Origin: Euborellia annulipes
Lineage: Eukaryota; Arthropoda; Insecta; Dermaptera; Anisolabididae
DNA length: 64,000 bases
Direction: 5' to 3'
Assembly: GCA_023213315.1 (NCBI GenBank)
Contig: JAKCPI010016431.1
Location: 1-64,000, forward strand
Under the pieces are notes generated by a model, which saw only the letters and a list, made by a program, of their open reading frames with translations, made no database searches and was not told where the DNA came from. The translations under genes were made by a program, and so were the position numbers. Positions 1 to 11,472 of this stretch are shown here, in pieces (within the stretch, counting starts at the first letter, position 1; every line of letters starts with the position of its first letter).

Positions 1-123
1 TTCGGTCCATGAATCACCAAAATGGTCGAACTCATTCAGATGCTCCAGCTCTAAAGTTGCAAATATTCTTTCCCAAGATGTCTGCAAAGTTTGCTTATTA
101 TGGCATAGGTTTCTACAATTTTT
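1..123 (-). other. Unidentified open frame running off the left edge
   Basis: On the minus strand 41 codons are open from about position 123 to the window edge, containing the stretch LQTSWERIF and ending FGDSWTE. The peptide looks protein-like (aromatic and acidic residues, no low complexity). No ATG lies in frame and a stop codon is at 124-126, next to a run of seven T, where this sequence tends to carry indels, so the 5' part may be in another frame. I do not recognise the family. From here to 416 I see no gene. A perfect 7-bp hairpin at 380-402 lies just beyond the umuC stop without a U-run. Confidence 0.2.
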
Positions 124-416
124 TTATAATTTGTTTTGTTAATTGTCGCAGAAAGGGGTACACCAAATTCGGCTTATATATTGTGAATTTTGCGATGATT
201 TAGCAATGTTAAAAAATGACAAAATTTCAAGTAATTTAATGAAGCTTATTTTAAACTGAATTGACAAAAGCAGTTCATGTATTTTGTGTAACGGTCATAG
301 AATTCTCTCCAATTACAAGTAGATCATTCCATCGGGTTAGATAGTTTTTTGAACGGTGACATTGTTTCATATGCCAAGATGGGCTACGTGAATGATAGCC
401 CACTTGTAAATAGTGA

Positions 417-1599
417 CTACCGAATCGATTGCGGACTGTACTTCGTGTTTTCCTTGAGTTGTTGTCTTTGCTGAATCAACTCAAGAGGTTGCCGTAGATC
501 ATCAATGTGATGTTGACGGGCATGCAAACCACAAAATAAAACTCCAATCTTAATGTATTTTTATTTTCCTTATATAAAACATCAATTTGTTGCATTGCTG
601 CTTTAGTTATTATGCATAGATCATCTGTTGCATAATTTAAGCCAATCGCTTGAGATGAGGCTTTTATAAGGTGATTTATCTATTTTTTCATAAAGCATGA
701 CTTGAATGCAGGCACAGAGTTGCTCTTGTTTCATTAAACGGCGGTGAGCACGGTTGAGATGAAAGATAAGCGCTTGTTTAATAATCTCAAGGTTGGATAA
801 AGCTTGAGCAAAACTTCGGGATGCTAAAATTCGTTTTGTTGAAATGGCGGGATCATCAAGTTGAATACAGGATTGGCCTTTTAGCTCACGAATGGTACGT
901 GCCATAACCACAGAAAAAGCTTTTGCTAGATGATGTTCATTGGCAAAAGTTAAGTCTAGGCATGAATAAATTTCATAGCTTCGTAATTGTTTGACCAATT
1001 GGTAGCCAACTCCCCAAACTTCTTTGACCGAAGTGTGTTGCATGAGGTCTTCAAGAAGTAAGGGATCTAAGGTGGTAAAATTACAAATCCCATTAAAGCT
1101 TTTAATTTTTTTGCATAGTGATTGGCTAACTTGGCCTGAGTTTTTGAATAGCCGATGCCAATACAGCAAGGTAAGCTTAACCATTTTTCTAAGGTTTTCA
1201 CGACTTGAGCGCAATAAGAATGGATATCTAGAGATTGAAGATAAGGGGTCAGAAGGATAAAGCATTCATCAATAGAATAAGCTTCTAAATCATCAGGGGA
1301 GAAAAAATTCATCTAAAACTGAAAAAAAAGCGACGTGACATTTCGGCATATAAAGTGTAGTTGCTTGAATAGACGTGTACGCCTGCTTGGAGAGCTTCCT
1401 CTTCAATTTGATACCATGGGGTTGCCATCTTTATACCTAAGTCTTTTGCTTCTTCGCTGCGTGATACAACGCATCCATCGTTGTTAGAAAGTACCACAAC
1501 AGGCAAACCAATAAGTCTGGGGTTGAATAGTCGCTCACAACTGACATAACAATTATTAATGTCTACAAGCGCATAAATTTCTCGATGTGAAATTTCCAT
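417..1599 (-). CDS. umuC: UmuC-type Y-family DNA polymerase (frame broken five times)
   Basis: Catalytic subunit of an error-prone translesion polymerase (Pol V type). The N-terminus has the palm start ALVDINNCYVSCERLF and the NDGCVVSRS motif; further on SIDECF carries the catalytic acidic pair, then the WLSLPCCIGIG and KTQAKLANH stretches. The ATG at 1599 follows an AAGGGG ribosome site. The frame changes at five homopolymers: plus-strand A8 at 1322-1329, A6 at 1302-1307, T7 at 1106-1112, TTT at 636-638 and T5 at 558-562. Read through, it gives about 393 residues ending at the stop at 417-419, somewhat short of the usual about 420. No umuD lies beside it. Five breaks in 1.2 kb could mean a real pseudogene, but each is a one-base homopolymer change like those in essential genes elsewhere in the window. 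Confidence 0.85.
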
Positions 1600-1809
1600 T
1601 ATGATTTCCCCTTAAAAATATTGGTAAAGCCACATGCATAAATTGAGTTTCACAGACACGATGTTGAAAAGTGTTGGTAGAAAGTTATATTTTGAATATG
1701 TAACAAAATCAAGTTAACAAAATTTCTGCTAGAAAGCTAGGGTAGTCCCGACAGTCGGCTTCAAGCCAATAAAGAAAAGAAGGTAAGACTTAAATAATTT
1801 TTAAATAAA

Positions 1810-1838
1810 AAAAGGAGACCGTAATAGATCTCCTTTTT
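1810..1838 (-). terminator. Intrinsic terminator of the TonB receptor gene
   Basis: Stem AAGGAGA/TCTCCTT with an A-run on one side and a T-run on the other, so it can act in both directions. It lies about 25 nt beyond the receptor stop. Confidence 0.75.
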
Positions 1839-1863
1839 TGTGACACATACTATGTAATTTTAA

Positions 1864-4106
1864 TTACCATTTATGGCTATAAGAAACTTTAAGCGTTGCC
1901 CCATTTGCCACTAAATGGCTAGTGTTATCGCTAGTTCTTAATAATTGACTATAGAGAGGGTAGTACTTACGATTAAACATGTTTTCTAAACCAATCGTCA
2001 CAGTGTCTTTCTTGTTAAGCGCAAAGCTACTGATTAAATCGGCTGTTGTGTAAGACTTCACATCATAGCGACCAAAACCATTTACACCATTTAAGCGGTA
2101 ATCTTCTGAACCGAAGTAAGTTGCTTGTAGACGGTTGGTCCAAGTTTCTGTTGGACTATAAGAAACGTAAGCTGTGAGTTTTAAAGGCGGTATACGGAAG
2201 CCCGTCATATCACGGTCTGTATCACTGCCTTGAGGTGTTTCGCGCCCCTTCATCCACGTTACACTACCACCAGTTCCCCAAACATTTGCATCATTAAGAT
2301 AGTCAACAGTTGCTTCAACACCAGTTACTTTTTTCTTTTGTTCTAGCAAGCACCAGACCATTGTTGAAAGATTGCACAGCCCCAAGATCAGATGTTGAGT
2401 GGAATACCGCTAAACTTGATGAGAAGTTACTGAAATTACCTTTCCAGCCCAGTTCGTAGTTATCAACTTTTACAGGTTCTAAAAATGATGAGCCAAGGTT
2501 AAAACCTTCACCAGCATTACGGATAATTAAACCTACATCAGGCAACTGAAAACCTTGGTTAAACGATGCATAGATCGAGTTTTGATCATTTGGAGAAAAG
2601 GTCACATTAGCATTGTATAACCATGCATCAGCTTTCACTTTTCCGCCTGGAACAGTGTAAGGGTTGGTCTTACCTAATTGTGATAATGGAACAAAACTAT
2701 CAATTTGCGCATAGCTGTCTTCATAGCGTGTACCTGCTTCAGCTGACCATTGGTCATTAAAGCGGTGTTTTAACTGTATAAAACCGCCAACACTTTGCGT
2801 GGTGAGTTCGGGTAAATAAATGAGCTTGCCAGTTTTTACAAATTCTAGACCACCTGATTGATCATAAATTTGAGGGTCAAAAATATCTAAAGGCATTTCG
2901 CTTTTTTCACGGCTGAAGTCACCACCCCAAACCAATGATGTATCGCCTAAAAACTCAAGTGGTGTTGTAACAGTTAAGCGGCTACCGAGTACATTATTTT
3001 CTTGATAAATCTGGTCGACTTGTTTGCCACGGTTCGCATTTCCACGAGCATCAAATGGTGAAAAACGGGTAAAGAAGTCGCGGTAATAAATTTGAGCATC
3101 AACCTTATTACCCAATAAGTCTTTATTGGTATAGGTTAAATTGTATATTTGGTTTTCATTTTTATTTTGGTCTTTAAGCTTTAATCCTTTGATGGCTTTC
3201 GCTGGCACAGTTCCAACTGGAGCTTTTTTTACACTTGGGTCAGATGCATAATCTGAGTCTTGCTCGGCATTATAGTAGTTTGCTGCGAATTGTAGGTATT
3301 GATTGTCATCAATGTGATAACCAAGCTTACCGCCTACGCTGTAGCCATCGGAATCATAAAGGTCGCCCTGACTTGGTTCAGGTGCAACACGATCACCACT
3401 TGCATCGTACGGACTACCAATACGTTGATAACCAAAGTCGAGTGCATAATCAAAAGCGTTAAAGCTGCCTGTGAAATATTGATGAATATCGCCACTTAAG
3501 GCATTAGAACGGAAGTTTGTTAAAGGTGTTTGAAGCCCAACAACTGTTTTTGCTGTAGGTTCACCACCCGCAGCTTTCGTAGTAATTGAAATAATACCGC
3601 CAGCAGCACCGCCGCCATAAATTGCATTACTGCCTCGAATGACTTCAATGTTGGCAATACTTTCTGGGTCAATTGAGGAAAGTCCGCGTGAAGTATCTCG
3701 TGTTAAGTTCATCGGCACGCCATCAACCAAGATGAGGGCATTACGACCACGTAAAGTTTGACCGTAATCTGTAATAGTACGGCTTGAGTCAGACAGCCCC
3801 GGCACAGCTTTTGCTAATACAGTCGCAATACTTCCAGATGAACCATTTCTTAAAAGTTCAATTTGTTTTTCATCTAGCTTGGTGACTTGCTTGGCAGAAG
3901 TAGAAAGTTCATCTGCGCGTGAAGCAGAAATTGTAATTGTAGGAAGTGCTTCGGGCTTTTTTTTCTGTTTCTGTTGGCTCAGAGGGTGAGACCGCGAAAG
4001 CTGAGTTTGAAAGAAAGATGAATCCACCAAGTGAAAGAAGTGGAATGATATTTTTTACTTCAGACTTTCTTGTAAAAAGTTTATTACTTTTTATCTTATT
4101 TCCCAT
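1864..4106 (-). CDS. TonB-dependent siderophore receptor
   Basis: Outer-membrane ferric-siderophore importer of about 746 residues. A signal peptide (SLGGFIFLSNSAFA) is followed by a TonB-box-like ITISAS stretch, a plug domain with RGRNALILVDGVP and IEVIRGSNAIYGGGAAGG, and a beta-barrel ending in aromatic-rich strands (YSHKW). The frame shifts at plus-strand T8 3957-3964 and T6 2329-2334; each is explained by one extra base. It has its own Fur-box promoter and terminator and lies at the 3' side of the sbn-like operon, so it is probably the receptor for that operon's product. The ligand is inferred from context only. Confidence 0.9.
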
Positions 4107-4143
4107 TTTCTCGCCCTGAGAGTGATTTTAAATTGAGCGAATT

Positions 4144-4162
4144 ATAAATGAGAATCATTGTA
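4144..4162 (-). promoter_or_regulatory. Fur box before the TonB receptor
   Basis: The 19-mer centred on GAGAATCATTG matches the Fur consensus GATAATGATAATCATTATC at 13 of 19 positions by hand alignment. It lies about 40 nt upstream of the receptor start. A nearby hairpin at 4222-4243 (GGGGAATA/TATTCCCC) may end the siderophore operon, but it has no good U-run on the minus strand. Confidence 0.6.
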
Positions 4163-4261
4163 ATTAACAACATTATTAATTGCTGAAAAAATAATATATT
4201 TGAAATTTATTCAATGAATTAGGGGAATAGGTATTTATTCCCCCAAAAAATTGAATAGCGA

Positions 4262-5038
4262 TCAGATTTCTTTGAAGGCATTTAAATGATTTTGATGGGC
4301 ACGGCGAATAATGCTTCGGTCATCACCGAGTACAAAAAGCTGAACAGACTGTTGTTTCCAAGATGCAATATCTTCAGGTTTTCGGGGAATTGCGCAGAAA
4401 TGCTTATTGCTCAGTTTGGTTTTTGCATACATCTCTTGGACTTTTTCTTTGACCTTCGGATGGCTTGTTTGCCACGGCATTCCCATAGACTGAGAAAGGT
4501 CAGCTGCACCTTCAAGAATAATATCAATGCCGTCAACTTTTAAAATCTCATCAAGATGTTCTAGTCCTTCCAAGCTTTCAATCATGGCAACCACAACCGT
4601 CTCGTTTTTCGCTTGTTGAACAAAACTGGCTAAATCATCAATGCCATATCTATTTAATCTTGTCGAGTTAAGGCCTCTTTGCCCAAGGGGCATATAGTGG
4701 CAATAATTCACCGCTTCTTGTGCCTGCTGGGCATTTTCAATACGCGGGAAAACAATACCTGTTACCCCTGCATCGAGCAGAGGTAGAACTAAATGGTTGG
4801 CGTTTAAAGGCACTCTGACAAAAACATCAAGACTCATGGCTCTAGCGGCTAAAATCATGGTCTCGACTTGGGATGTACTAAATAAAGTATGTTCCAAGTC
4901 GATAATAATAAAGTCATAGCCCGCCAGTGCCAGTTGCTCGACATTAACTGGAGAAGCTACGGAACAAAATATTCCGTAGAGCGTCTCGCCATTTGCTATT
5001 CGTTTCTTAAGGGAAATCGAATATTTATTCATATTCAA
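4262..5038 (-). CDS. sbnG: SbnG-like citrate synthase (HpcH/HpaI aldolase family)
   Basis: 258 residues, a full-length HpcH/HpaI-type class II aldolase fold: IIIDLEHT near residue 46, VRVP near 75, AGVTGIVFPR near 90, GQRGLNS near 120, MIES and the acidic GAADLSQSMG loop that hold the metal. In staphyloferrin B loci this family member (SbnG) condenses oxaloacetate with acetyl-CoA to make citrate for the siderophore when TCA flux is low. Its place as the last gene of an sbn-ordered operon, overlapping the NIS gene by 14 nt, supports that role. A generic 2-keto-3-deoxy-aldarate aldolase is the alternative if context is ignored. Confidence 0.75.
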   Translation of the reverse strand: MNMNKYSISLKKRIANGETLYGIFCSVASPVNVEQLALAGYDFIIIDLEHTLFSTSQVETMILAARAMSLDVFVRVPLNANHLVLPLLDAGVTGIVFPRIENAQQAQEAVNYCHYMPLGQRGLNSTRLNRYGIDDLASFVQQAKNETVVVAMIESLEGLEHLDEILKVDGIDIILEGAADLSQSMGMPWQTSHPKVKEKVQEMYAKTKLSNKHFCAIPRKPEDIASWKQQSVQLFVLGDDRSIIRRAHQNHLNAFKEI

Positions 5039-8000
5039 TTTCCTTAATGAGACTTAATGGGTTTGGTGTGGTTTGCACTCTCAAACGAATTTCCGGAAGG
5101 AAGCGGCGGCTTGCGAGCTGTTCAATATCAATGGTGTCATCTGTAAAGTTAAACAATTCATATCGCTCGGCAAACTCTGGATGAGCTTCCTTGTGCTGAT
5201 TGATGAGGGTTCTTAACATGGTCCAGAATTTAATTTCATCGAAGTCATAATGTTCATTTAAGAAAATTGCTAACTCAGCAAGATTTACAAACCAAAGCGC
5301 ATCTTGAGTAAAGTCTCTTAACTCATTTGGAGAGTGGGTTTCCAAAAATGAATTCGGATTAATCTTGGCATGTTCTTTTGGCGCATCTTGTAAATTTGGT
5401 AGAAGGTCTGGCTCACGTAAAAGATGACGACTGAAACGAATCCCGTCATGGAAGTCTTTCAAGGCCGCTTTAACTGGTAGGCCATTTTTATGAATCAGAA
5501 CCATGTTTTGTGCATGTGATTCTAAAGCGAGGCCGTGGCACCACAAAATATGCATGATTGGTAAATAGGCATTGGTGAGTAACTTTTCTAACCAGAACTC
5601 GATACCATATTCTTGAATCCATTCATCAATTAGCGGTTTTTGGTCAGTATCGACTTGCATGAGGCCAGTTACAGGCGTTGCCGATTCACCTTCTTTTTAA
5701 GTAACTGTAAATACTTTCGCGCCAAATGCAGGCGAGTGCGCCGTATTGAACAGGCAAAGCAATTTGCTGGTTAACTGAAAGTCCGGCAATCTCTCTTAGA
5801 ATGACAGGCTTGCGATGCTTTTCTAAAATATGGTCTTGCTCGACAATTTTATAAAGCCAGTCACTCATTTTGGCAGCATTTTGAACGGTATGTGGCGCCA
5901 ATACACGAGAGGTAGAAGTATTGACCAAGTTCATAGCCAATTTGAGAGAAAGCGCCGAGATATCACTAATATTTGATAATGTACGAATGGACTGCTGCGG
6001 TAAATAAGTCGGACCTTCAATATCTAACGGGATGATCAGTTGGTTGCTGATTGCATCTTGATAATATAATTCAATAATTTTATCCCACTGCCAGGGATGA
6101 ATTGGGGTGAGGATATAATCTTTAAAATCTACATTGTTGCTCTTTTAATTGATCGTTAATGGCTTGTAGATCTTTTTCTGAAAAATGCTGTTTATAAAGC
6201 TGCTCTAAGTTAATCGTTTCGCTTAAAACTAATTTACACAGACTGTTATGAGTCGCGACCCATTTGACTGGAAAGCCTTCAGAAAGCTCAGGTGCATATT
6301 TTTGGTTTTCTTTTAAATCGAAGCCGATACGAGACTTAAAACTCGGATGATATAGGTGTGCATTGGTAATTCGTGCTTCTTGTTCTAGGTAAGGCAGGGT
6401 TCTTAAAGGTTGAGCAGGTGCTTGGCTTAAAGTCTGCGCATGTTTAACGTAAGTTAAATTGAGTTCATCATTAAAGTTTTGCCATTTAACTGGGTCAGCT
6501 TCAATAATATTTTTTAGATCGGCAAGTAGCATTTTTAAGTTAGGGCGAGTTTCAGCGCCCAAAGTAATATCAGAACGGACTAGGTTTAAAGGATCTAACT
6601 TAATTCGTTTAAAACTAAAGTGTCGTTTAGCTGCGCATGTATAGAAAACTGTATCTGAAATATAAAACTTGATCTGACCTTTAGAAAGTTCATATTTAAA
6701 GGTATTTTCAAAAATGAGCGCTTCTAATAATTGGCCCATCACGCGATTTTCTGCAAGAGTTTTATAATTGGCTTGTTGTGTTGGTTGAAGAGGGCAAAGA
6801 GCTTCTGCGCCGCGATATTTATAAATAGGATTTTCAACTTCAATCCAGATTGGATTGCCACCACTGTGGTAGAGCGTATTTAACATATTTGCCTTGATTG
6901 GTAGTGTGAGTGAATTAATTAATAAATCGCGGTAGTGCTGACCTTTATCGGTAAAGTTTTCTTTTGTGAGCGTAAGGCGTGTGGCTTGCCAAAGTTCAGA
7001 TTCTTCAATCACCGTAACTCGTGCAATTGCGCTGATGAGATGCGCAATATGGTTGATCACGAGGTAATATTTTAAAAAGGTCCATGCATCTTTTTGAGAG
7101 AACCAAACGGTACTATCTTCAGAAATAGATGAGTCATCTTCTATCATTTCTGGAACAATACTAATGCCTTCCATATCTCGAAGAATAAGGCGATGTGGAT
7201 AGCCGTTTTTAAATTCCATTAAACTGTTTTGCATATGGGCTTCTACGCTAATGCCTTTATTTGCAAACAGCTCAACTAATGGAATAAGTGAAACTTTAAT
7301 GTATTGTTTCCACCAAAAAGTAATAAAGTTTTTAGCATCGTTCGATTGTAGATTTTGGTTGGGTGCAGCTTGCTGAATAAAGCTTAATAACGGAATTTCA
7401 TGGTGTTCGTTTTCTTCGACCAAGCCACCGAGCATTCTGGTATTTTCTAGTACATCAGATGTAAGTCCAGCTCTATAAATAATGCCAAATGAACTCTCAA
7501 GCTCTGGAATTTTGACTGTTTTTGCTTCTAGTTCTGGCAGAATAACAAGGTCTGGATATTGCTCATTAATCTTGTGATTAATAATAATTTTGCTTGCATC
7601 AATTGCTCGTTCCATTTCATCCATTGGATTATTACGAATGAAACTGGTAATTCGCACATCAATTGAGAGCTTTAAGAACAAGTTCGATTGAGGCAGCCAG
7701 ACCGTACGAACTGATGAGGTTGGCCATACGGTTTGGCCTAATGCACCCAGATGTATGATTTCTTGACTGTCTAAATATTTCTTTAAAGACGAGTGTTGAA
7801 GCAAGAAATTGGCTTGCCACGGGTGGGTCGGCATCAGCTCATAGTTGGCTAGATTTTCTTGGAAGCGTTCTTTTGCTGTTTCTAAAACTTCACTTTCAAT
7901 ATGGTGAGAAGGCTGTTCTTCGCTTACAAGCTTTTCGATTAAAGAAGAATGAACTGCAAAGTAGTGGAGTTGAAAACTTGCACCTAACTCAGGGCTATAC

Positions 8001-8554
8001 TTTTTCATGTCTTCTTTCGAAAAACCTAAATTAGCTTTAGAGGTCACATGAAAAGGATGTCCATATAACATGCCTTGTTCAGTAGCTTGAAAACCACTCA
8101 ACTCTTTAGATGTAGTTAGGGATGGTTTATTTTCTAAAAAGAATTTTGTGTTCTCGATACTATTGGCAATATCAGAATAAAGGTTCTTGTTTTGGTTTTT
8201 GTCTTTGAATAGATTATTTAACTCATCAGTAATGAGTTTCACCAACTTTCTAGGATCAGTTAGAGAGTCAAATGTATTTTCGCTTAAGTTTTGCAGAGCA
8301 AAGCCACGCTGATATCGATGATAGCCAGTGGTGGAGAAGTGTTGAACTGCCCCGTAAACAATCGTATTTGACGCATTAAATGTGTAAGAAAAATAGATTG
8401 AGTTAGGCTGCTCTGCATCTTGTGTGAATAAAGGAGAATCTTGAGCTGAGATAATGTGCTCTTCAAGATCTACTTTAAGTTCGCGAAAGAAAGTATTCAG
8501 GTACTGTTCGAAAAGTTTATAAGACCATGCATCGATTGTAATAATTGAGTTCAT
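5025..8554 (-). CDS. Bimodular NIS siderophore synthetase, SbnE-SbnF fusion
   Basis: Two IucA/IucC synthetase modules in one reading frame, about 1175 residues in all. Module 1 (about 1-580) has GHPFHVTSK at 165, PTHPWQ, SSVRTVWLP, EAHMQNS and LRDMEG. Module 2 begins near residue 603 (RVMGQLLEALIFEN) and has HPSFKSRIG, TPIHPWQW, QQSIRTLS, ESHAQNM and LKDFHDGIR. These are the ATP- and carboxylate-binding motifs of NIS enzymes. By order they should be SbnE (citrate plus diaminopropionate) and SbnF (second condensation). The junction is open for about 25 codons with no break. Frame shifts fall inside module 2 only, at plus-strand T4 6143-6146 and T5 5694-5698. In the +1 frame a TGATG overlap occurs at about 6737-6741, so an undetected indel in the linker could mask two overlapping genes. 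Confidence 0.8.
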
Positions 8555-9756
8555 TCTTGTGCCTCTTCTAAAATTGTATCCATTAAGAATCTGTTCAAAA
8601 TCACCACTAAGCCCGCACCGATAAAAAATAAAGAGGTGCAGATTAATGCAGCGGTAATATTGAAAAATGAGTAGGTAAGCGTGATGGTGATCGGACCAAA
8701 AAGTTGGCCTAAGACAAAAGCACTGTTAGAAATGCCGATCACTTTTCCTTGGCTTTGAGTGCCAGCTTTTAGAGAAATTGTGTGTAAGATCGAAGGAATA
8801 AGCGCTGCGAAGCAAAAACCTTGTATGAGTCGCAATATAAGAATGAGCCAGAGATTGGAAACCCAAATCAATGCAAAAATTGTGATGCCACAAATTAAAG
8901 AGGCATAGACAAAATTATTAAAAGAATCTCCTTTATCATCATTTCTTTTTCCCCAATAGGTTGCCGCAATAAAAGCCGCTCCCCACGAAAGCGCATGGAT
9001 TGTGCCCGTTAAGCTTGCAGCAGATAACGATGAGTGAATGTTTTGGCTTATTTCACTAATGTATAAAACGAAGCAAGACACTAAACCAAACCCACCGGCT
9101 TGCACCAAGATGCCGGCACTTAGCCAAGAAAAAATTGTTCTATCAAAAAAGTCTGGAATTTTAGATTTTTCTTTGGTTTTTACAGCCTCAGTTTTAACAG
9201 GATTGGCTAATAAAAAGGATGCGATCACAATTAATGTAATTACGATAAATGCAGTTGCATTAAGTAATATTTCAACCCGCCAGTGGTCCATAAATATACC
9301 GCCGAGTACCGGACCACACAGGCAAGCTAGCGCAACACTACTTTGTAGTTGCCCAAAAGCGGCACCTCGTTGTTGTTCATTCGAAAGATATGAAACATAG
9401 GCATTCAAAATGACTGAGAGACCGCAAAAACCGAGTAAAATTCGCGCGAAAATAAATACGAATAAATGCTGTGCGCTCGCCATGAGCAGTATTGAAATAC
9501 AAAAACCAGCCAGTGAAAGTAACAAGGCTTTTTTATGGCCAAACGTATCTGCTAAATGACCAACAATCGGTGCTGTAAATAAACTGCCGATAGCGGGGGC
9601 TGCGAGTGCCAAACCTGCCCAGATTGTGGGAGCACTCATATGCGCCGTCAGTTTTTCCATATAAAGCGGCATGATCGGTATCAGCACCATGAGCCCAAAA
9701 GTGGAAAAAAACTGGCAGAGCAAAATAATGAAATGATCTAGGCGAGATGAGCGCAT
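8551..9756 (-). CDS. MFS siderophore exporter, SbnD-like
   Basis: 401 residues with about 12 hydrophobic segments; intact frame. The loop after TM2 reads GHLADTFGHKKALL, the classic MFS motif A (GxLaDrxGrkk). Position between the two NIS genes matches sbnD of the staphyloferrin B operon, where the MFS protein exports the finished siderophore across the inner membrane. The start overlaps the upstream region closely (3 nt gap to the next gene) and its stop overlaps the start of the fused NIS gene by 4 nt, which suggests coupled translation. Confidence 0.8.
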   Translation of the reverse strand: MRSSRLDHFIILLCQFFSTFGLMVLIPIMPLYMEKLTAHMSAPTIWAGLALAAPAIGSLFTAPIVGHLADTFGHKKALLLSLAGFCISILLMASAQHLFVFIFARILLGFCGLSVILNAYVSYLSNEQQRGAAFGQLQSSVALACLCGPVLGGIFMDHWRVEILLNATAFIVITLIVIASFLLANPVKTEAVKTKEKSKIPDFFDRTIFSWLSAGILVQAGGFGLVSCFVLYISEISQNIHSSLSAASLTGTIHALSWGAAFIAATYWGKRNDDKGDSFNNFVYASLICGITIFALIWVSNLWLILILRLIQGFCFAALIPSILHTISLKAGTQSQGKVIGISNSAFVLGQLFGPITITLTYSFFNITAALICTSLFFIGAGLVVILNRFLMDTILEEAQE

Positions 9757-9759
9757 GAT

Positions 9760-11455
9760 TTAGATATCCATGGTCTCATAGCTAGAAACAGATAAGCTGT
9801 GATAAGGGTTTGGCGTGGTTCCTATTTTGCTTGGCATTCCTGTTGAGTCGCTTTCTTGAGCGAGTAAAGGCGTAAGTAGCTGTTTGAATGGCCAAGTTTT
9901 ATTGTCGAAAAGATAGGTTTGAATTTGCGATTTTGTTTGTTCTGAAATGGGTTGGGTTTCTACAAAATCTTGAATAATGCCTTGAATCATCTCCCAGAAA
10001 TCACTTTCAGTTCGATCCGTATATTTCAAGGAAGCTAGAGCAATTGGGTAGAGGTTAATTTGAATTCCAAGGGTAATGAAGTAATTAAATAAGTCTTCAT
10101 TTTTAGTAAAGATAAGATTGTTCGGTGTGCTCGTATCAATGGTATAAATCGGAGGTGTAAAACCACTTTCTTCAATGGCTGTGGTACATATTCTTAAGGT
10201 ATCGTGGTCACGTAAAATAAAGCATTTCAACTTATTATTTTCATAACACACCATGGTGTTTTGCCCGTGGCATTCAGGCATGATTCCTTTTGCCCAAAGT
10301 GTTAAGAATGTTTGAATAAAATGAACACTTAAGTCTTTTAGTAATGACCATTTGTCACCTTCAACACCTAAAGTTTCCCAAGGGTCAACGTAGGTACAGC
10401 TTAAAGCTGACATGGTAATTGGGGTGACGTTTTTATCTTGGCAAAAAGTCGGGTAGGTGCCTTACTTGGCAACCGATTACACCTAAATTTTTTACAATGT
10501 GCTCTTGTTTACCCAGTACCCACCAGTGAATTTCATTACTCAAAAAGAGGTGATTTTTTAATAAAGGCGTTTCATTAATGACTTCATTTAAAAAATCATA
10601 TGCTCTATGACCATTCATTAAATAACGTCCGGGCATAGAACGGATCGCACCTAATGTTTTAGCATTTGTTGATAGTTTTAAATGCAGATTCGGGTTTGCG
10701 TTGTGAATAAGCGTTCTTAAAGATGAAGTCGGTAAACCAATTGTCGTGACATGGTTCAGGTCAATACCGTCATACTTATTTTCTTCAAATTTTAAATAGC
10801 GATGTTGAGTCTCTAATAAAGGAAGGGCTAAGTAGTCATCTGAAAGCTCGGCCATTTTTTCAGTAATATGTTTGTCCTCAGCTTCTGATAATAGAAGCTC
10901 TTTATGAGGAATCGAATCCATATTGTTGATTACGTCATCTTTCTTAAAAGCCCACCAATACACTTCAATTTCTTTTTGAGTTGTGAGTGGTGCAAGTTCA
11001 CCTTTTGAGTGGGCGAACGGATGAAATGGACGATCAGTAACAAGAGAGAGCAATTCACTTTTAATTAAAGGCGAAGAAAATGAGAGTGCTGACTGTAAAA
11101 TTTGAGGAATTTTTTCAGCCGTTACTAAGTTGTCGAGCCAATAATCAATCGCTTTTTGATGATGCGGTGAAGGCCACCAAGAGGCTTTTGTTAAATAGGT
11201 AAAAACTTCAGAAATAGAAATTTTAGAAGTCGTATTACTTAAGAGGTTGTGAAGCAAAACTTCGGGTTGAGTAACGCAGAAAGGATTTACACCATCTACT
11301 TTTAAACAGCTGAAATAGAGTTCCGATTCATGATTTAGAGTAATTGCCAAATAAGACTTTTTATAGGAAATATGATCTCTAAAATTTCCATAATTCTCCA
11401 TGTAAAGGGCATCTATCGTTTTTTGTAGTTGAGCTGTGTAAATCCGATCTAACAT
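9760..11455 (-). CDS. NIS siderophore synthetase, SbnC-like
   Basis: IucA/IucC family enzyme of about 564 residues. Motifs in order: RPFHPFAHSKGELAP, PTSSLRTLIHN, LKLSTNAKTLGAIRSMPGR, ECHGQNT and LRDHDTLRI. In staphyloferrin B synthesis the SbnC step adds 2-oxoglutarate last. The frame moves at plus-strand A5 10443-10447; removing one base joins LPDF to CQDKNVTPITMSA. ATG at 11455 is chosen because the reading frame upstream of it runs into sbnB, whose stop is at 11473. Substrate assignment rests on operon order, not on residues. Confidence 0.78.
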
Positions 11456-11472
11456 TTTAGTTATTCCTATTC

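Noticed and set aside
380..402. Hairpin TGGGCTA/TAGCCCA as umuC terminator
   Set aside because: Well placed but has no U-run; not called as a terminator.
9038..9400. 120-codon plus-strand open frame inside the MFS gene
   Set aside because: Antisense shadow of an intact, well-supported transporter gene.
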